In this document: positions 56,802-64,000 of the stretch, in pieces | Numbering within the stretch: position 1 is the stretch's first letter | How the letters are laid out: every line of letters starts with the position of its first letter | Assembly (NCBI RefSeq): GCF_019357415.1 | Contig: NZ_CP048410.1 | Location: 2,017,001 to 2,081,000 of the forward strand | DNA: 64,000 bases | Source: Gramella sp. MT6 | Lineage (GTDB): Bacteria > Bacteroidota > Bacteroidia > Flavobacteriales > Flavobacteriaceae | Direction of reading: 5' to 3' | Notes under the pieces: model-generated | Seen by the model: only the letters and a program-made list of their open reading frames with translations | Database searches by the model: none | Told to the model about the DNA's origin: nothing | Translations under genes and position numbers: made by a program

Positions 56802-57808
56802 GAGAACTTTTAGATTCAAAGGTAAAGCTTGCCGTAATATTGATCATCCTGGTGTTTATCTCCGGGGTGGTGGGTTTTCATTTTTTATATGACTACTCCT
56901 GGGTAGATGCCCTCTATATGACAATTATTACCGTAAGTACTGTAGGCTATGGTGAGGTGCAACCAATGGGCCCTTATGGAAAGATCTTCACTTCAGTTTT
57001 TATTATTTCGGGACTTTTTATTTTTGGTTTTGGTATTTCCACCATTACCGAGCATATCCTGAACAAGAATAATATTGGTAATCTAAAACGGAATAAAATG
57101 AAAAAACGAATCGATTCTTTTAAGGATCATGTGATTGTTTGCGGTTATGGAAAGAATGGAAAGGAAGCAGTGCAGAAACTCATGGATTACCGTAAAGACT
57201 TTGTGATCATCGATGAGAATGAGGATGTGTTCCATGGGTTTGAAGATGTAACCCTGAATTACATCGTTGGAAACGCTACCGAGGACGAAGTTCTTATGCT
57301 CGCTGGTATAGAAAGGGCTTCCACACTTATTTGTGCGCTACCGAGAGACGCAGATAATCTTTTCATTGTTCTTTCGGCAAGGCAGTTACAGAAGAATCTA
57401 AAGATCATTAGCAGGGCTACAGAAGAGAATAGCTATAAGAAATTAAAGTTGGCAGGGGCAGATAATGTGATAATGCCAGATAGAATAGGTGGCAGTCACA
57501 TGGCTTCCCTGGTAGTGGTACCAGACCTTGTAGAATTCTTGGATAACCTTTCGGTTTCAGGTAGACATGATAGTATTAATGTTGAGCAGATTCCTTTTTC
57601 AAAAGTATGCTCAGATGGAATTGAGAAAACCATTGCCGAGACCGATATAAGGAAGAAAACCGGCTGTTCAATAATTGGCTATAAGTCACCGTCAGGTACT
57701 TACGTAGTAAATCCGGAGCCATCTATGAAGCTGGAAAAGGAGTCAAAACTGATCATGATAGGAAGGCCAGAACAGATAGAAAGCCTTAAGAAATTTTATT
57801 CTGTTTGA
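56798..57808 (+). CDS. Potassium channel with RCK (TrkA) domain
   Basis: A 336-residue Ion_trans_2-type potassium channel. The first membrane helix is about residues 11-30, the selectivity filter reads TVSTVGYGEVQP (about 45-56) and the second helix is about 68-88. A cytosolic RCK_N domain follows from about 108: VIVCGYGKNGKEAVQKLMD, with the acidic strand VIIDENED. An RCK_C-like domain ends the protein. It is MthK/TrkA-gated channel architecture, so K+ permeation is well supported; the ligand is not. Start overlaps pspC by four bases. Confidence 0.92.
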   Translation: MRELLDSKVKLAVILIILVFISGVVGFHFLYDYSWVDALYMTIITVSTVGYGEVQPMGPYGKIFTSVFIISGLFIFGFGISTITEHILNKNNIGNLKRNKMKKRIDSFKDHVIVCGYGKNGKEAVQKLMDYRKDFVIIDENEDVFHGFEDVTLNYIVGNATEDEVLMLAGIERASTLICALPRDADNLFIVLSARQLQKNLKIISRATEENSYKKLKLAGADNVIMPDRIGGSHMASLVVVPDLVEFLDNLSVSGRHDSINVEQIPFSKVCSDGIEKTIAETDIRKKTGCSIIGYKSPSGTYVVNPEPSMKLEKESKLIMIGRPEQIESLKKFYSV

Positions 57809-57957
57809 TGTCTGAAGTTAGGCTATAAGCTGTTTACGGAATAAACTTACATTTAACAGTAATTTCACAATTTAACTCCCAAAAGTTTGATTTAGCCTAT
57901 TTTTTTAGCATATTCACCGGCTGAAATTTTAACTTTATTTAATAAACGAAAATCTAT

Positions 57958-60042
57958 ATGAGAAAGTATTTGCTTTCAATGTTCTTTTTATTTTCAATTT
58001 TTGGATTGTCTGCACAAGAACTGGACGTTAAAGCCAAGGTTGGTAATCCTTCTAACGTTATTAATAACGGGTTTATTGAGTTGGATGTGACCGGGGGAAC
58101 TCCTCCATATCAGTATAAATGGTCTAACCAGAGTACAAGCCTAGAATCCAATAGAACTGAAGGACTAACTGAAGGTATTGCCTACAGCGTAGTAGTTACT
58201 GATAGTGAAGGAAATTCGGTTGAAAAGTCCTACACGGTAGATGCAGAAGCTATTACTGAACATTTCAATGGAACTTTTGCTCCTATCGTTGCGAGCATGG
58301 GAAGCGTACTTTTCTGGGATCCATTTTCAGCGATCGGGGTTTATGATCCAGTTGTATATGCCGATCTAAAAAGAGTTGAGGCTCCAGAGTGGGATCCACA
58401 GGAAACCTCTAAGTTTATTCTTAAAGAATGGAAAGTAGCCGAGGGACAACATGTTAATGAAGGAGATCCTATTGCTACAGTTTCCAAAAATGGACAGGAT
58501 ATAGTGGCTTATGCAAATGCTAGCGGATCTTTATCACATTTTCTGGAAGAAGGAGAAGTTATCTATAATTCAGAGAATAAGCAACATGTGATCGAGCAGG
58601 GTGCGCAATATTTTGCTAGCATTACGTATGATGAGCCTATTGCATTACTACATCCAAATGGTGATCCACAGCAGAAGAATATTCCTTTTATCGTGGTGTG
58701 GCTCGTTTTTGGGGCATTGTTCTTCACACTTCGTTTAGGCTTTATCAATATTAGAGGGTTTAAACATGCATTACAACTCGCTAAAGGTAAGTTTGATGAT
58801 CCTAACGCACCTGGACAGGTTACTCATTTCCAGGCGTTAGCGACTGCGGTTTCAGGAACTGTAGGTTTAGGTAATATCGCAGGTGTTGCAGTTGCTGTAT
58901 CTCTTGGAGGTGCAGGAGCAACAATGTGGATGATCCTTGCAGGTTTACTGGGGATGTCTTCAAAATTCGTGGAATGTACACTAGGTGTAAAATATAGATT
59001 TATTAATTCTGAAGGGCGTGTTTTTGGTGGACCAATGAACTACCTGAGATATGGTCTTGAGAAGAGAAATAAAAGAGGTCTTGGAAAATTCCTTGCCGCT
59101 TTCTTCGCAATTCTTGCTATTGGAGCTTCCTTTGGAGGAGGTAATATGTTCCAGGCAAACCAGTCCTTTTCTATTCTTGCAGGAGAATTCCCTATGCTTG
59201 TAGGAAATGGATTCTGGTTTGGTATCGTAGTAGCAGTTCTTGTTGGAATTGTAATTATTGGAGGGATTAGCAGTATTGCTAAAGTTACCGGTAAGATTGT
59301 TCCTATCATGGCTGCAGTTTATGTAATTGGAGCTTTAGTGGTTATTGGAGTTAACTTTGGAAATATTGGTCCTGCTTTTAGCGCGATCTGGGACGGGGCA
59401 TTCAGTCCAAGTGCATTAAAAGGTGGAGTTATAGGGGTATTGATCGTCGGATTCCAGCGTGCTGCCTTCTCGAATGAGGCTGGTGTCGGTTCTGCTGCCA
59501 TTGCTCACTCTGCAGCAAAAACAAATCATCCGCCATCTGAAGGTTTTGTGGCACTTTTAGAGCCATTTATAGATACAGTGGTAGTTTGTACTCTTACAGC
59601 TCTGGTATTGATATTTACCGGGATGCATGAGGTTGAAGGAGTAGGAGGAGTAGAGTTAACGTCAACTGCTTTTGGTAGTGTGATCTCTTGGTTCCCTTAC
59701 GTACTTGCAACGGCTGTATTCCTTTTCGCATTCTCTACTATGATCTCATGGTCGTACTACGGGATGAGAGCCTGGACTTACCTTTTTGGAAAGAGTAAAA
59801 GAAATGAGATCGCTTATAAGGTTTTATTCCTTGTATTTGTAGTGGTTGGAGCATCTGTAAGTTTAGGTGCAGTATTAGACTTCTCAGATATGATGATCCT
59901 GGCGATGTCATTCCCTAATATTATAGGATTATACTTCATGATAGGTGAAGTAAGTAATGATCTAAAAGAATATACTCACAGGCTAAAGGCTGGTGAATTA
60001 TTCAAAAAAACAGAACCTAAAAAGGCTAAAGCAGCCTCTTAG
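57958..60042 (+). CDS. Sodium:alanine (AGCS) symporter with N-terminal SprB-like and lipoyl-like modules
   Basis: A 694-residue transporter, against about 450-480 for normal AGCS proteins. Residues 1-20 are a signal peptide ending LSAQE. Next comes a beta module like an SprB repeat ([32 protein letters not shown], about 22-100). Then a linker rich in aromatic residues ([20 protein letters not shown], about 115-140). A biotinyl/lipoyl-type hybrid barrel follows ([18 protein letters not shown] and [13 protein letters not shown], about 155-215). The first membrane helix starts at about residue 241, and the AGCS signature follows ([39 protein letters not shown]). It is the intact paralogue of the broken gene at 52294. 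Confidence 0.9.
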   Translation: MRKYLLSMFFLFSIFGLSAQELDVKAKVGNPSNVINNGFIELDVTGGTPPYQYKWSNQSTSLESNRTEGLTEGIAYSVVVTDSEGNSVEKSYTVDAEAITEHFNGTFAPIVASMGSVLFWDPFSAIGVYDPVVYADLKRVEAPEWDPQETSKFILKEWKVAEGQHVNEGDPIATVSKNGQDIVAYANASGSLSHFLEEGEVIYNSENKQHVIEQGAQYFASITYDEPIALLHPNGDPQQKNIPFIVVWLVFGALFFTLRLGFINIRGFKHALQLAKGKFDDPNAPGQVTHFQALATAVSGTVGLGNIAGVAVAVSLGGAGATMWMILAGLLGMSSKFVECTLGVKYRFINSEGRVFGGPMNYLRYGLEKRNKRGLGKFLAAFFAILAIGASFGGGNMFQANQSFSILAGEFPMLVGNGFWFGIVVAVLVGIVIIGGISSIAKVTGKIVPIMAAVYVIGALVVIGVNFGNIGPAFSAIWDGAFSPSALKGGVIGVLIVGFQRAAFSNEAGVGSAAIAHSAAKTNHPPSEGFVALLEPFIDTVVVCTLTALVLIFTGMHEVEGVGGVELTSTAFGSVISWFPYVLATAVFLFAFSTMISWSYYGMRAWTYLFGKSKRNEIAYKVLFLVFVVVGASVSLGAVLDFSDMMILAMSFPNIIGLYFMIGEVSNDLKEYTHRLKAGELFKKTEPKKAKAAS

Positions 60043-60047
60043 GTTTT
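60014..60047 (+). terminator. Hairpin with T run overlapping the 3' end of the symporter gene
   Basis: AACCTAA (60014-60020) pairs with TTAGGTT (60039-60045), with an inner GGC/GCC pair, followed by TTTTT. The left arm lies within the last ten codons, before the HhH gene start at 60054. Confidence 0.6.
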
Positions 60048-60053
60048 TATAAA

Positions 60054-60929
60054 ATGAAATTTCTTAAATCCCATTTTGCGCTCTCCAGAAGTCAGCAAAA
60101 TGGGATTTTTATTTTAGTACTATTGATCATTGTAATGCAGTTCGTGCTCATCTTTGATCTTTTTCCATTCAAGGAGGAACCTCAGGCTGAAAGGATTCGG
60201 CAGTCACAAATCGAAGCTTTTCAAAAGCAATTGGATTCTCTAAATCGAAATTCTGCCAAAAATCATTCAGATACAATTTACCCGTTCAATCCGAATTATC
60301 TTTCCGATTATAAAGGCTATCAACTTGGGATGAATGTCGAGGAAATAGATAGGTTACTGGAGTATCGCTCTAAGGGTAACTGGGTGAATTCTGTCGAAAA
60401 ATTTCAAGAGGTGACTGGTGTTTCAGATATTTTACTGGAAAAGATCGCTCCATCATTTAGATTCCCTGAATGGACAAGAAATGAAACTCGTGTGCTACAA
60501 AAGCAAAAGAATGTCCCGGCTGAAGTTATAATTACCGATCTAAATTCAGCATCGGCTCAGGATCTTAAAACCATAAATGGTATAGGCGAAGTTTTATCTG
60601 AAAGGATCGTGAAATACCGTACTTCGATAGGTGGGTTTTTAAGTCTTGATCAGCTTAATGATGTTTACGGACTTTCCCCGGAGGTGATAGAAAGAGTAGG
60701 GCAGAAGTTTCAAATACTTACCCGGCCTGATATAACCATAAAGAATATCAATTCAATAAGCAGTTCAGAGCTTGCTGAAATTCCTTATTTTAACGCTGTT
60801 CTTGCCAGGGAAATTATTAGTTATCGTAATCTTCATGAGGGCATTTCCTCTTTTGATGAATTATTAAAAATCAAGGGGTTTCCTTCAGATAAAATCGATA
60901 GAATTAAATTATATTTGGCCATAGAGTAA
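60054..60929 (+). CDS. Helix-hairpin-helix (ComEA-like) protein
   Basis: A 291-residue protein with one N-terminal membrane helix (about residues 18-38, FILVLLIIVMQFVLIFDLFP) and three helix-hairpin-helix segments in the soluble part: YQLGMNVEEIDRLLEYRSKG (about 92-111), DLNSASAQDLKTINGIGEVL (about 163-182) and NINSISSSELAEIPYFNAVL (about 232-251). Repeated N-x-A-S-x-x-E-L-x-x-I patterns match the ComEA DNA-binding domain. In the context of naturally competent bacteria ComEA binds incoming DNA, but here this is only an analogy. The start follows the symporter terminator. Confidence 0.82.
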   Translation: MKFLKSHFALSRSQQNGIFILVLLIIVMQFVLIFDLFPFKEEPQAERIRQSQIEAFQKQLDSLNRNSAKNHSDTIYPFNPNYLSDYKGYQLGMNVEEIDRLLEYRSKGNWVNSVEKFQEVTGVSDILLEKIAPSFRFPEWTRNETRVLQKQKNVPAEVIITDLNSASAQDLKTINGIGEVLSERIVKYRTSIGGFLSLDQLNDVYGLSPEVIERVGQKFQILTRPDITIKNINSISSSELAEIPYFNAVLAREIISYRNLHEGISSFDELLKIKGFPSDKIDRIKLYLAIE

Positions 60930-61021
60930 AATTTAGGAAAAAATCTGTCCTAAATTCCTAATAATATAATTACAAAATCAGGTTCCGGATTCTGGAACTT
61001 TTTAAAATATAAGAAATAATT

Positions 61022-62188
61022 ATGAGTAGATATTTTAGCGAGGAGCACGACCTGTTCAGGAAAAGTTTTCAGGAATTTTTACAGAAGGAAGTGGTACCAC
61101 ATATCGATAAATGGGAGGAAACCGGAACGATCGAAAGATTCATCTGGGAGAAGTTTGGTGAAATGGGATATTTCGGCCTAAACCAGCCTGAAGAATATGG
61201 TGGTATGGGGCTGGATCTTTTCTACACGGTCATTTTTCTGGAAGAGCTTCAGAAGATCAACTCTGGTGGATTTGCTGCAGCTATGTGGGCCCATGCATAT
61301 CTTGCGATGACCCACCTCAAAGTGGAGGCAAGTCATGATCTGAAAGAAAAATATCTTACTCCTGCGATCAATGGAGAAAAGATAGGATGCCTTTGTGTTT
61401 CAGAGCCTTTTGGAGGTTCAGATGTAGCAGGTATGAAAACTACCGCGGTTAAGAAAGGCGACAAATACGTGATTAATGGATCAAAGACCTTTATCACAAA
61501 TGGTGTATATGCCGACTTTTATGTAGTCGCTGCAAAAACAGATCCTGAAAAAGGAAACAAAGGAATGAGTATTTTCCTTTTAGATAAAAAGTTCAAGGGT
61601 ATCTCTGCAACTAAACTTAATAAACTGGGATGGAGAGCATCAGATACAGCAGAACTTGCTTTTGATACTGTTGAAGTGCCAGCAGATTATTTGCTTGGAG
61701 AAGAAGGAAAAGGCTTTAGCTATATTATGCAGCATTTCGCCATGGAACGTCTTATTATGGGGATTAATGCACACGCCAGGTCTGAATTCGCCTTGGATTA
61801 CGCGATGGGTTATATGAAAGAGCGTGAAGCATTTGGTAAAACTTTAGATAAATTCCAGGCCCTGAGACATTCGGTTGCTGAAATGGTAAGTGAAGTAGAG
61901 GTGATCAAGGAATTTAATTATGCCACTGCCCAGAGATTGAATGATGGTGAGTACGTTGTAAAGGAGGCAAGTATGTCTAAGCTTCTTGCAACTAAAATTG
62001 CTGATGAGGTAATGTATAAATGTCTGCAATTATTAGGTGGCTATGGTTATATGGAAGATTATCCAATGGCTCGTATGTTCAGAGACAGTAGACTTGGACC
62101 AATTGGTGGTGGAACTTCTGAAATTTTGAAAGAAATTATCGCCAAAATGGTGATCGATCAGAAGGAATACAAGCCAGCAGCGAAGTAA
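61022..62188 (+). CDS. Acyl-CoA dehydrogenase (long-chain/isovaleryl-like catalytic arrangement)
   Basis: A 388-residue FAD enzyme. Visible are LQKINSGGFAAAMWAH, CVSEPFGGSDVAGMKTTA (about 126-143, FAD and substrate contact), NGSKTFITNGVYADFYVVAA and the YMKEREAFGKTLDKFQAL helix (about 264-281). At the site where MCAD and SCAD carry the catalytic glutamate (Y-E-G-T) this protein has G-G-G-T (IGGGTSEI). Glu242 in AMERLIM matches the alternative base of LCAD/isovaleryl-CoA dehydrogenases. It probably oxidises an acyl-CoA of branched-chain or fatty-acid breakdown. A relic of its own 3' end follows. Confidence 0.88.
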   Translation: MSRYFSEEHDLFRKSFQEFLQKEVVPHIDKWEETGTIERFIWEKFGEMGYFGLNQPEEYGGMGLDLFYTVIFLEELQKINSGGFAAAMWAHAYLAMTHLKVEASHDLKEKYLTPAINGEKIGCLCVSEPFGGSDVAGMKTTAVKKGDKYVINGSKTFITNGVYADFYVVAAKTDPEKGNKGMSIFLLDKKFKGISATKLNKLGWRASDTAELAFDTVEVPADYLLGEEGKGFSYIMQHFAMERLIMGINAHARSEFALDYAMGYMKEREAFGKTLDKFQALRHSVAEMVSEVEVIKEFNYATAQRLNDGEYVVKEASMSKLLATKIADEVMYKCLQLLGGYGYMEDYPMARMFRDSRLGPIGGGTSEILKEIIAKMVIDQKEYKPAAK

Positions 62189-62196
62189 GACTGAAA

Positions 62197-62242
62197 GATC
62201 ACTTTGGCGAAAATGGTTTTTCCATTTGCCAAAATGGTGATC
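62197..62242. repeat. Imperfect inverted repeat in the ACAD relic
   Basis: The left arm (62197-62216, starting GATCACTTTGGC) is an imperfect inverse of the right arm (62222-62242, ending GTGATC), with two- and three-base bulges around a 5-nt loop. The right arm is part of the ACAD-end relic. Confidence 0.6.
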
Positions 62243-62275
62243 GACCAGAAAGAGTATAAACCTGCTGCGAAATAG
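62228..62275 (+). pseudogene. 48-nt relic of a second acyl-CoA dehydrogenase 3' end
   Basis: Sixteen codons including stop encode AKMVIDQKEYKPAAK, exactly the last 15 residues of the gene just upstream. The two copies differ only at synonymous third positions and in the stop (TAG against TAA): GAC/GAT, AAA/AAG, GAG/GAA, TAT/TAC, AAA/AAG, CCT/CCA, GCT/GCA, AAA/AAG. So this is the tail of a homologous gene that diverged under selection, not a fresh slip duplication. No earlier part of the second copy is recognisable upstream. Confidence 0.8.
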
Positions 62276-62304
62276 TTATTACGTAAAAGAATATAATTTT
62301 AATT

Positions 62305-62329
62305 AAACCCTGGATCTTATCCGGGGTTT
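62305..62329. terminator. Terminator after the ACAD region
   Basis: Stem AAACCCTGGA with TCCGGGGTTT (one G-T pair), 5-nt loop, then ATTTTTT. It overlaps by two bases the stop codon of the convergent MBL-fold gene. Confidence 0.75.
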
Positions 62330-63206
62330 ATTTTTTCAGACTATTATAGAAAGTGCCACGTATTTTAGGTCCATTGATATAGAATTCAGAGGCTTCCTTA
62401 TCTGTAAAGAATTCCGAGGTAAGTTTTTCATTATTTACGATCTCGTCTTCAGTCGCGCCTTCTTCCATTGCTTTCTGTACGTTCTCCCGAATAGTCTTTA
62501 GCATATTCAGGTAAGCTTTGTAATCAGATCTATTAGCGATCGCGCCATGACCGGGAATGATTTTCGTATTCTCGTTGATCAGGGAAATTCCTGTTTCTGC
62601 TGCTTTGATATCACCATCTACGCTTCCGCCGCTTTCCAGGTCGATATAGGGAAACATACCATTAAAAAAGGTGTCTCCGGTATTTAAAACATTGCTCTGG
62701 GGAAAATAGATCAGTGCATCACCATCGGTATGTGCATTATGAACATGGGCTATTACAATGTCATTATTATTAATGTGAAGATTCATTTTGTCATTAAAGG
62801 TAATTATGGGTAAGCCGTCGTTTTTGACATCTGTGTCTTTCAAGCTCAATCTTTTTCTCACATTTTCATGAGCCATGATCAGCGCGTCATCCTTCTTAAA
62901 ATTAGCATTCCCACCGGTGTGATCGCCATGATGATGGGTATTTACCAGAAACCTTATTGGTTGATCGCTAATGGTGCCAATGGCAGTCTTGATTTTTTCG
63001 GTAAGTTGAGCGAACTGGTCATCTATCATAAAAACTCCATCGTCACCTGTAAGGACTCCAATATTTCCTCCGGCACCCTTCAACATATAAACATTATCGT
63101 TTACCGGGATAATCTCGATGGTCACATCCTGCATGTCCTGAAAGGCAAATAGGGAAGAGGTGGAGATAATAAATAAGGTGAAAATAACTTTTATAGAAGT
63201 TTTCAT
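62328..63206 (-). CDS. Secreted metallo-beta-lactamase-fold hydrolase
   Basis: A 292-residue exported protein with signal MKTSIKVIFTLFIISTSSLFA and an MBL fold. Zinc motifs are visible: NTHHHGDHTGGN (H-x-H-x-D-H, about residues 90-101), a histidine in VIAHVHNAHTDGD (about 155) and IIPGHGAIAN (about 217). The layout is that of Bacteroidota MBL proteins related to subclass B1/SoxH-type hydrolases. Whether the substrate is a beta-lactam is unknown. Its start sits directly against a 12-bp perfect inverted repeat. Confidence 0.85.
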   Translation of the reverse strand: MKTSIKVIFTLFIISTSSLFAFQDMQDVTIEIIPVNDNVYMLKGAGGNIGVLTGDDGVFMIDDQFAQLTEKIKTAIGTISDQPIRFLVNTHHHGDHTGGNANFKKDDALIMAHENVRKRLSLKDTDVKNDGLPIITFNDKMNLHINNNDIVIAHVHNAHTDGDALIYFPQSNVLNTGDTFFNGMFPYIDLESGGSVDGDIKAAETGISLINENTKIIPGHGAIANRSDYKAYLNMLKTIRENVQKAMEEGATEDEIVNNEKLTSEFFTDKEASEFYINGPKIRGTFYNSLKK

Positions 63207-63239
63207 ATTCTGTAAATTTTAGTCCCTAATTTACAGAAT
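63207..63239 (-). repeat. 12-bp perfect inverted repeat directly before the MBL-fold start codon
   Basis: ATTCTGTAAATT at 63207-63218 is perfectly inverted at 63228-63239 around a 9-nt spacer. On the MBL mRNA it would occupy the region from -1 to -33, where a ribosome-binding site would be. It could be an operator or a translation-blocking hairpin. Confidence 0.65.
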
Positions 63240-63290
63240 TGATTTTTACTTGTCTGGAAAATACTTTAGTAGAAATAAATAGTAAAAGTA

Positions 63291-63320
63291 TTGGGGTTTT
63301 ATAGAAATCAATTATCTTTG
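63291..63320 (+). promoter_or_regulatory. Bacteroidota promoter for rpsU
   Basis: TTG at 63291-63293, 19 nt, TATCTTTG at 63313-63320; the rpsU start is 34 nt downstream. Confidence 0.6.
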
Positions 63321-63338
63321 CAGCCGATTCCAAAAGAG

Positions 63339-63345
63339 AGGAGGT
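63339..63345 (+). promoter_or_regulatory. Strong Shine-Dalgarno before rpsU
   Basis: AGGAGGT, the fullest anti-SD match noticed in this window, lies about 10 nt before the ATG at 63355. Bacteroidota genes rarely use such sites, so it is unusual and likely regulatory. Confidence 0.8.
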
Positions 63346-63354
63346 TATGACACT

Positions 63355-63549
63355 ATGTTAATTATACCAGTTAAAGACGGAGAAAATATAGATAGAGCTC
63401 TTAAGCGTTTCAAGCGAAAGTTCGACAAGACAGGAACTATGCGCCAGCTAAGAGATCGTCAGCATTTTACTAAGCCATCTGTGGAGCGTAGAGCTCAGAT
63501 TCAGAAAGCTGAATATATCCAGCACCTGAGAGACGCAGAGGATATCTAG
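63355..63549 (+). CDS. rpsU: 30S ribosomal protein bS21
   Basis: A 64-residue basic ribosomal protein, the usual size: KDGENIDRALKRFKRKFDKT (residues 6-25) and a basic C-terminal tail. In Bacteroidota ribosomes bS21 lies near the 16S 3' end and helps occlude the anti-SD; rpsU itself has a strong SD, fitting autogenous control. The ATG at 63355 is preferred, since the earlier ATG at 63347 yields only four codons. It is followed by a strong hairpin and then xerC, the usual flavobacterial order. Confidence 0.93.
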   Translation: MLIIPVKDGENIDRALKRFKRKFDKTGTMRQLRDRQHFTKPSVERRAQIQKAEYIQHLRDAEDI

Positions 63550-63595
63550 TATTTAAACTAGATGGGCGATTGTAAAATTGCACAATAAATTTAAG

Positions 63596-63645
63596 AACTG
63601 TTGGTAGTCCAAAGTTTAGTAACTTTGTCTATCAACAGTTTTTTT
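63596..63645 (+). terminator. Long hairpin terminator between rpsU and xerC
   Basis: AACTGTTGGTAG (63596-63607) pairs with CTATCAACAGTT (63629-63640), with one mismatch. An inner CAAAGTT/AACTTTG pair (63610-63616 and 63621-63627) closes the stem around TAGT. Five T residues follow and touch the xerC start at 63646. Confidence 0.75.
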
Positions 63646-64000
63646 ATGCCCTTTTCTGAATTTCTGGATTACCTTCAGCTCGAAAAAAAATATTCTTCTC
63701 ATACCATTACGGCGTATTCTCGAGACTTACGCGATTTTCAGAATTTCATTTCAAGAACATACGAGCAGGAATCTCTGGAAGATGTGAATTATTCCCAGAT
63801 AAGAAGCTGGATAGTAGATCTGTCTGAATTTGGGATTACTAATAGAACCATCAACAGGAAACTTTCTTCTCTTAAATCATATTATAGGTTCCTGTTAAAG
63901 ACTGGGCAAATAGATTCTTCTCCTCTAATCAAGCACAGGGCATTAAAAACTTCAAAAAAAGTGCAGATCCCTTTTTCTGAAGCCGAGATAGTTCAAGTTC
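63646..64000 (+). CDS. xerC: Tyrosine recombinase XerC-like, cut by window end
   Basis: The open frame runs from ATG 63646 beyond the window, 118 codons visible. It begins MPFSEFLDYLQLEKKYSSHT and continues ITAYSRDLRDFQNFISR, the SAM-like core-binding N-terminal domain of XerC/D recombinases (RTINRKLSSLKSYYRFL type segment is present). The catalytic Arg-His-Arg-Tyr part is outside. Xer proteins resolve chromosome dimers at dif. The start lies right at the end of the rpsU terminator T run, so its mRNA may be read through or begin at the hairpin. Confidence 0.85.
   Translation, partial: MPFSEFLDYLQLEKKYSSHTITAYSRDLRDFQNFISRTYEQESLEDVNYSQIRSWIVDLSEFGITNRTINRKLSSLKSYYRFLLKTGQIDSSPLIKHRALKTSKKVQIPFSEAEIVQV

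Noticed and set aside
63347..63361. Four-codon ORF as an rpsU leader peptide
   Set aside because: SD spacing to its ATG is only 2 nt, so translation is unlikely; mentioned only as a possible modifier.

Overview
The window is chromosomal DNA from a marine-type member of the Flavobacteriaceae (Bacteroidota). It resembles Gramella/Christiangramia and its relatives, but the species is an inference. The evidence is the gene set: PUR-family protein (DUF3276), long NusB, DUF1573 lipoprotein, DUF2851, SprB-like repeats, CarboxypepD_reg TonB receptors, and rpsU next to xerC. Bacteroidota-type promoters (TTG, about 20 nt, TAnnTTTG) also recur in front of genes. No phage, insertion sequence, CRISPR array or rRNA was seen. 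The DNA is mostly conserved core genome with a few accessory islands.

Layout. 1-8.4 kb: a truncated AhpC/TSA-like protein, CsaA-like protein, TrkH/TrkA potassium uptake pair, large M14 peptidase, PUR protein and an ABC exporter. 8.4-13.4 kb: leucine dehydrogenase, NusB, DUF1573, YajC, a YdeI-like protein and peptidase T. 13.6-19.3 kb: a TonB receptor, PyrD, LysE exporter and HMG-CoA lyase. 19.5-26 kb: a four-gene uptake operon (DUF4856 lipoprotein, imelysin, HTTM/gamma-carboxylase homologue, TonB receptor). It lies behind a promoter bracketed by two similar palindromes and faces a small cysteine-repeat protein. 26-35 kb: GuaB, Skp/OmpH, SRPBCC protein, two periplasmic chaperone/PPIase genes, MoxR, a small membrane protein with a stop at codon 2, and aconitase. 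35-42 kb: an XRE regulator after a 560-nt gene-poor stretch, a TlpA protein, and a carotenoid operon (regulator, crtI, crtB, crtZ, crtY). Its regulator has the cobalamin photoreceptor motif. 42-48.7 kb: three tRNAs, shikimate kinase, PRTase, methyltransferases, S4 protein, FKBP-like lipoprotein, metalloprotease lipoprotein, YkgJ-type and thioredoxin proteins. 48.7-60.9 kb: NamZ-like protein, FtsX/LolC permease, cysteine synthase, two paralogous sodium:alanine symporters with an unusual periplasmic extension (one broken by a single stop), SGNH hydrolase, DUF2851, PspC, a potassium channel and an HhH protein. 61-64 kb: acyl-CoA dehydrogenase followed by a relic of a second copy of its own 3' end, a metallo-beta-lactamase-fold protein, rpsU and the start of xerC.

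Most interesting points. (1) The imelysin operon encodes a full-length vitamin K-dependent carboxylase homologue that keeps the putative catalytic lysine. (2) The symporter pair fuses a signal peptide, an SprB-like module and a biotinyl/lipoyl-like hybrid barrel to the AGCS transporter. (3) The carotenoid operon starts with a probable light/B12-sensing regulator. (4) There are several signs of recent decay or recombination: two single-base TAA stops and the 48-nt gene-end relic. Coordinates were read by hand. Family assignments come from recognised motifs and not from a database search.
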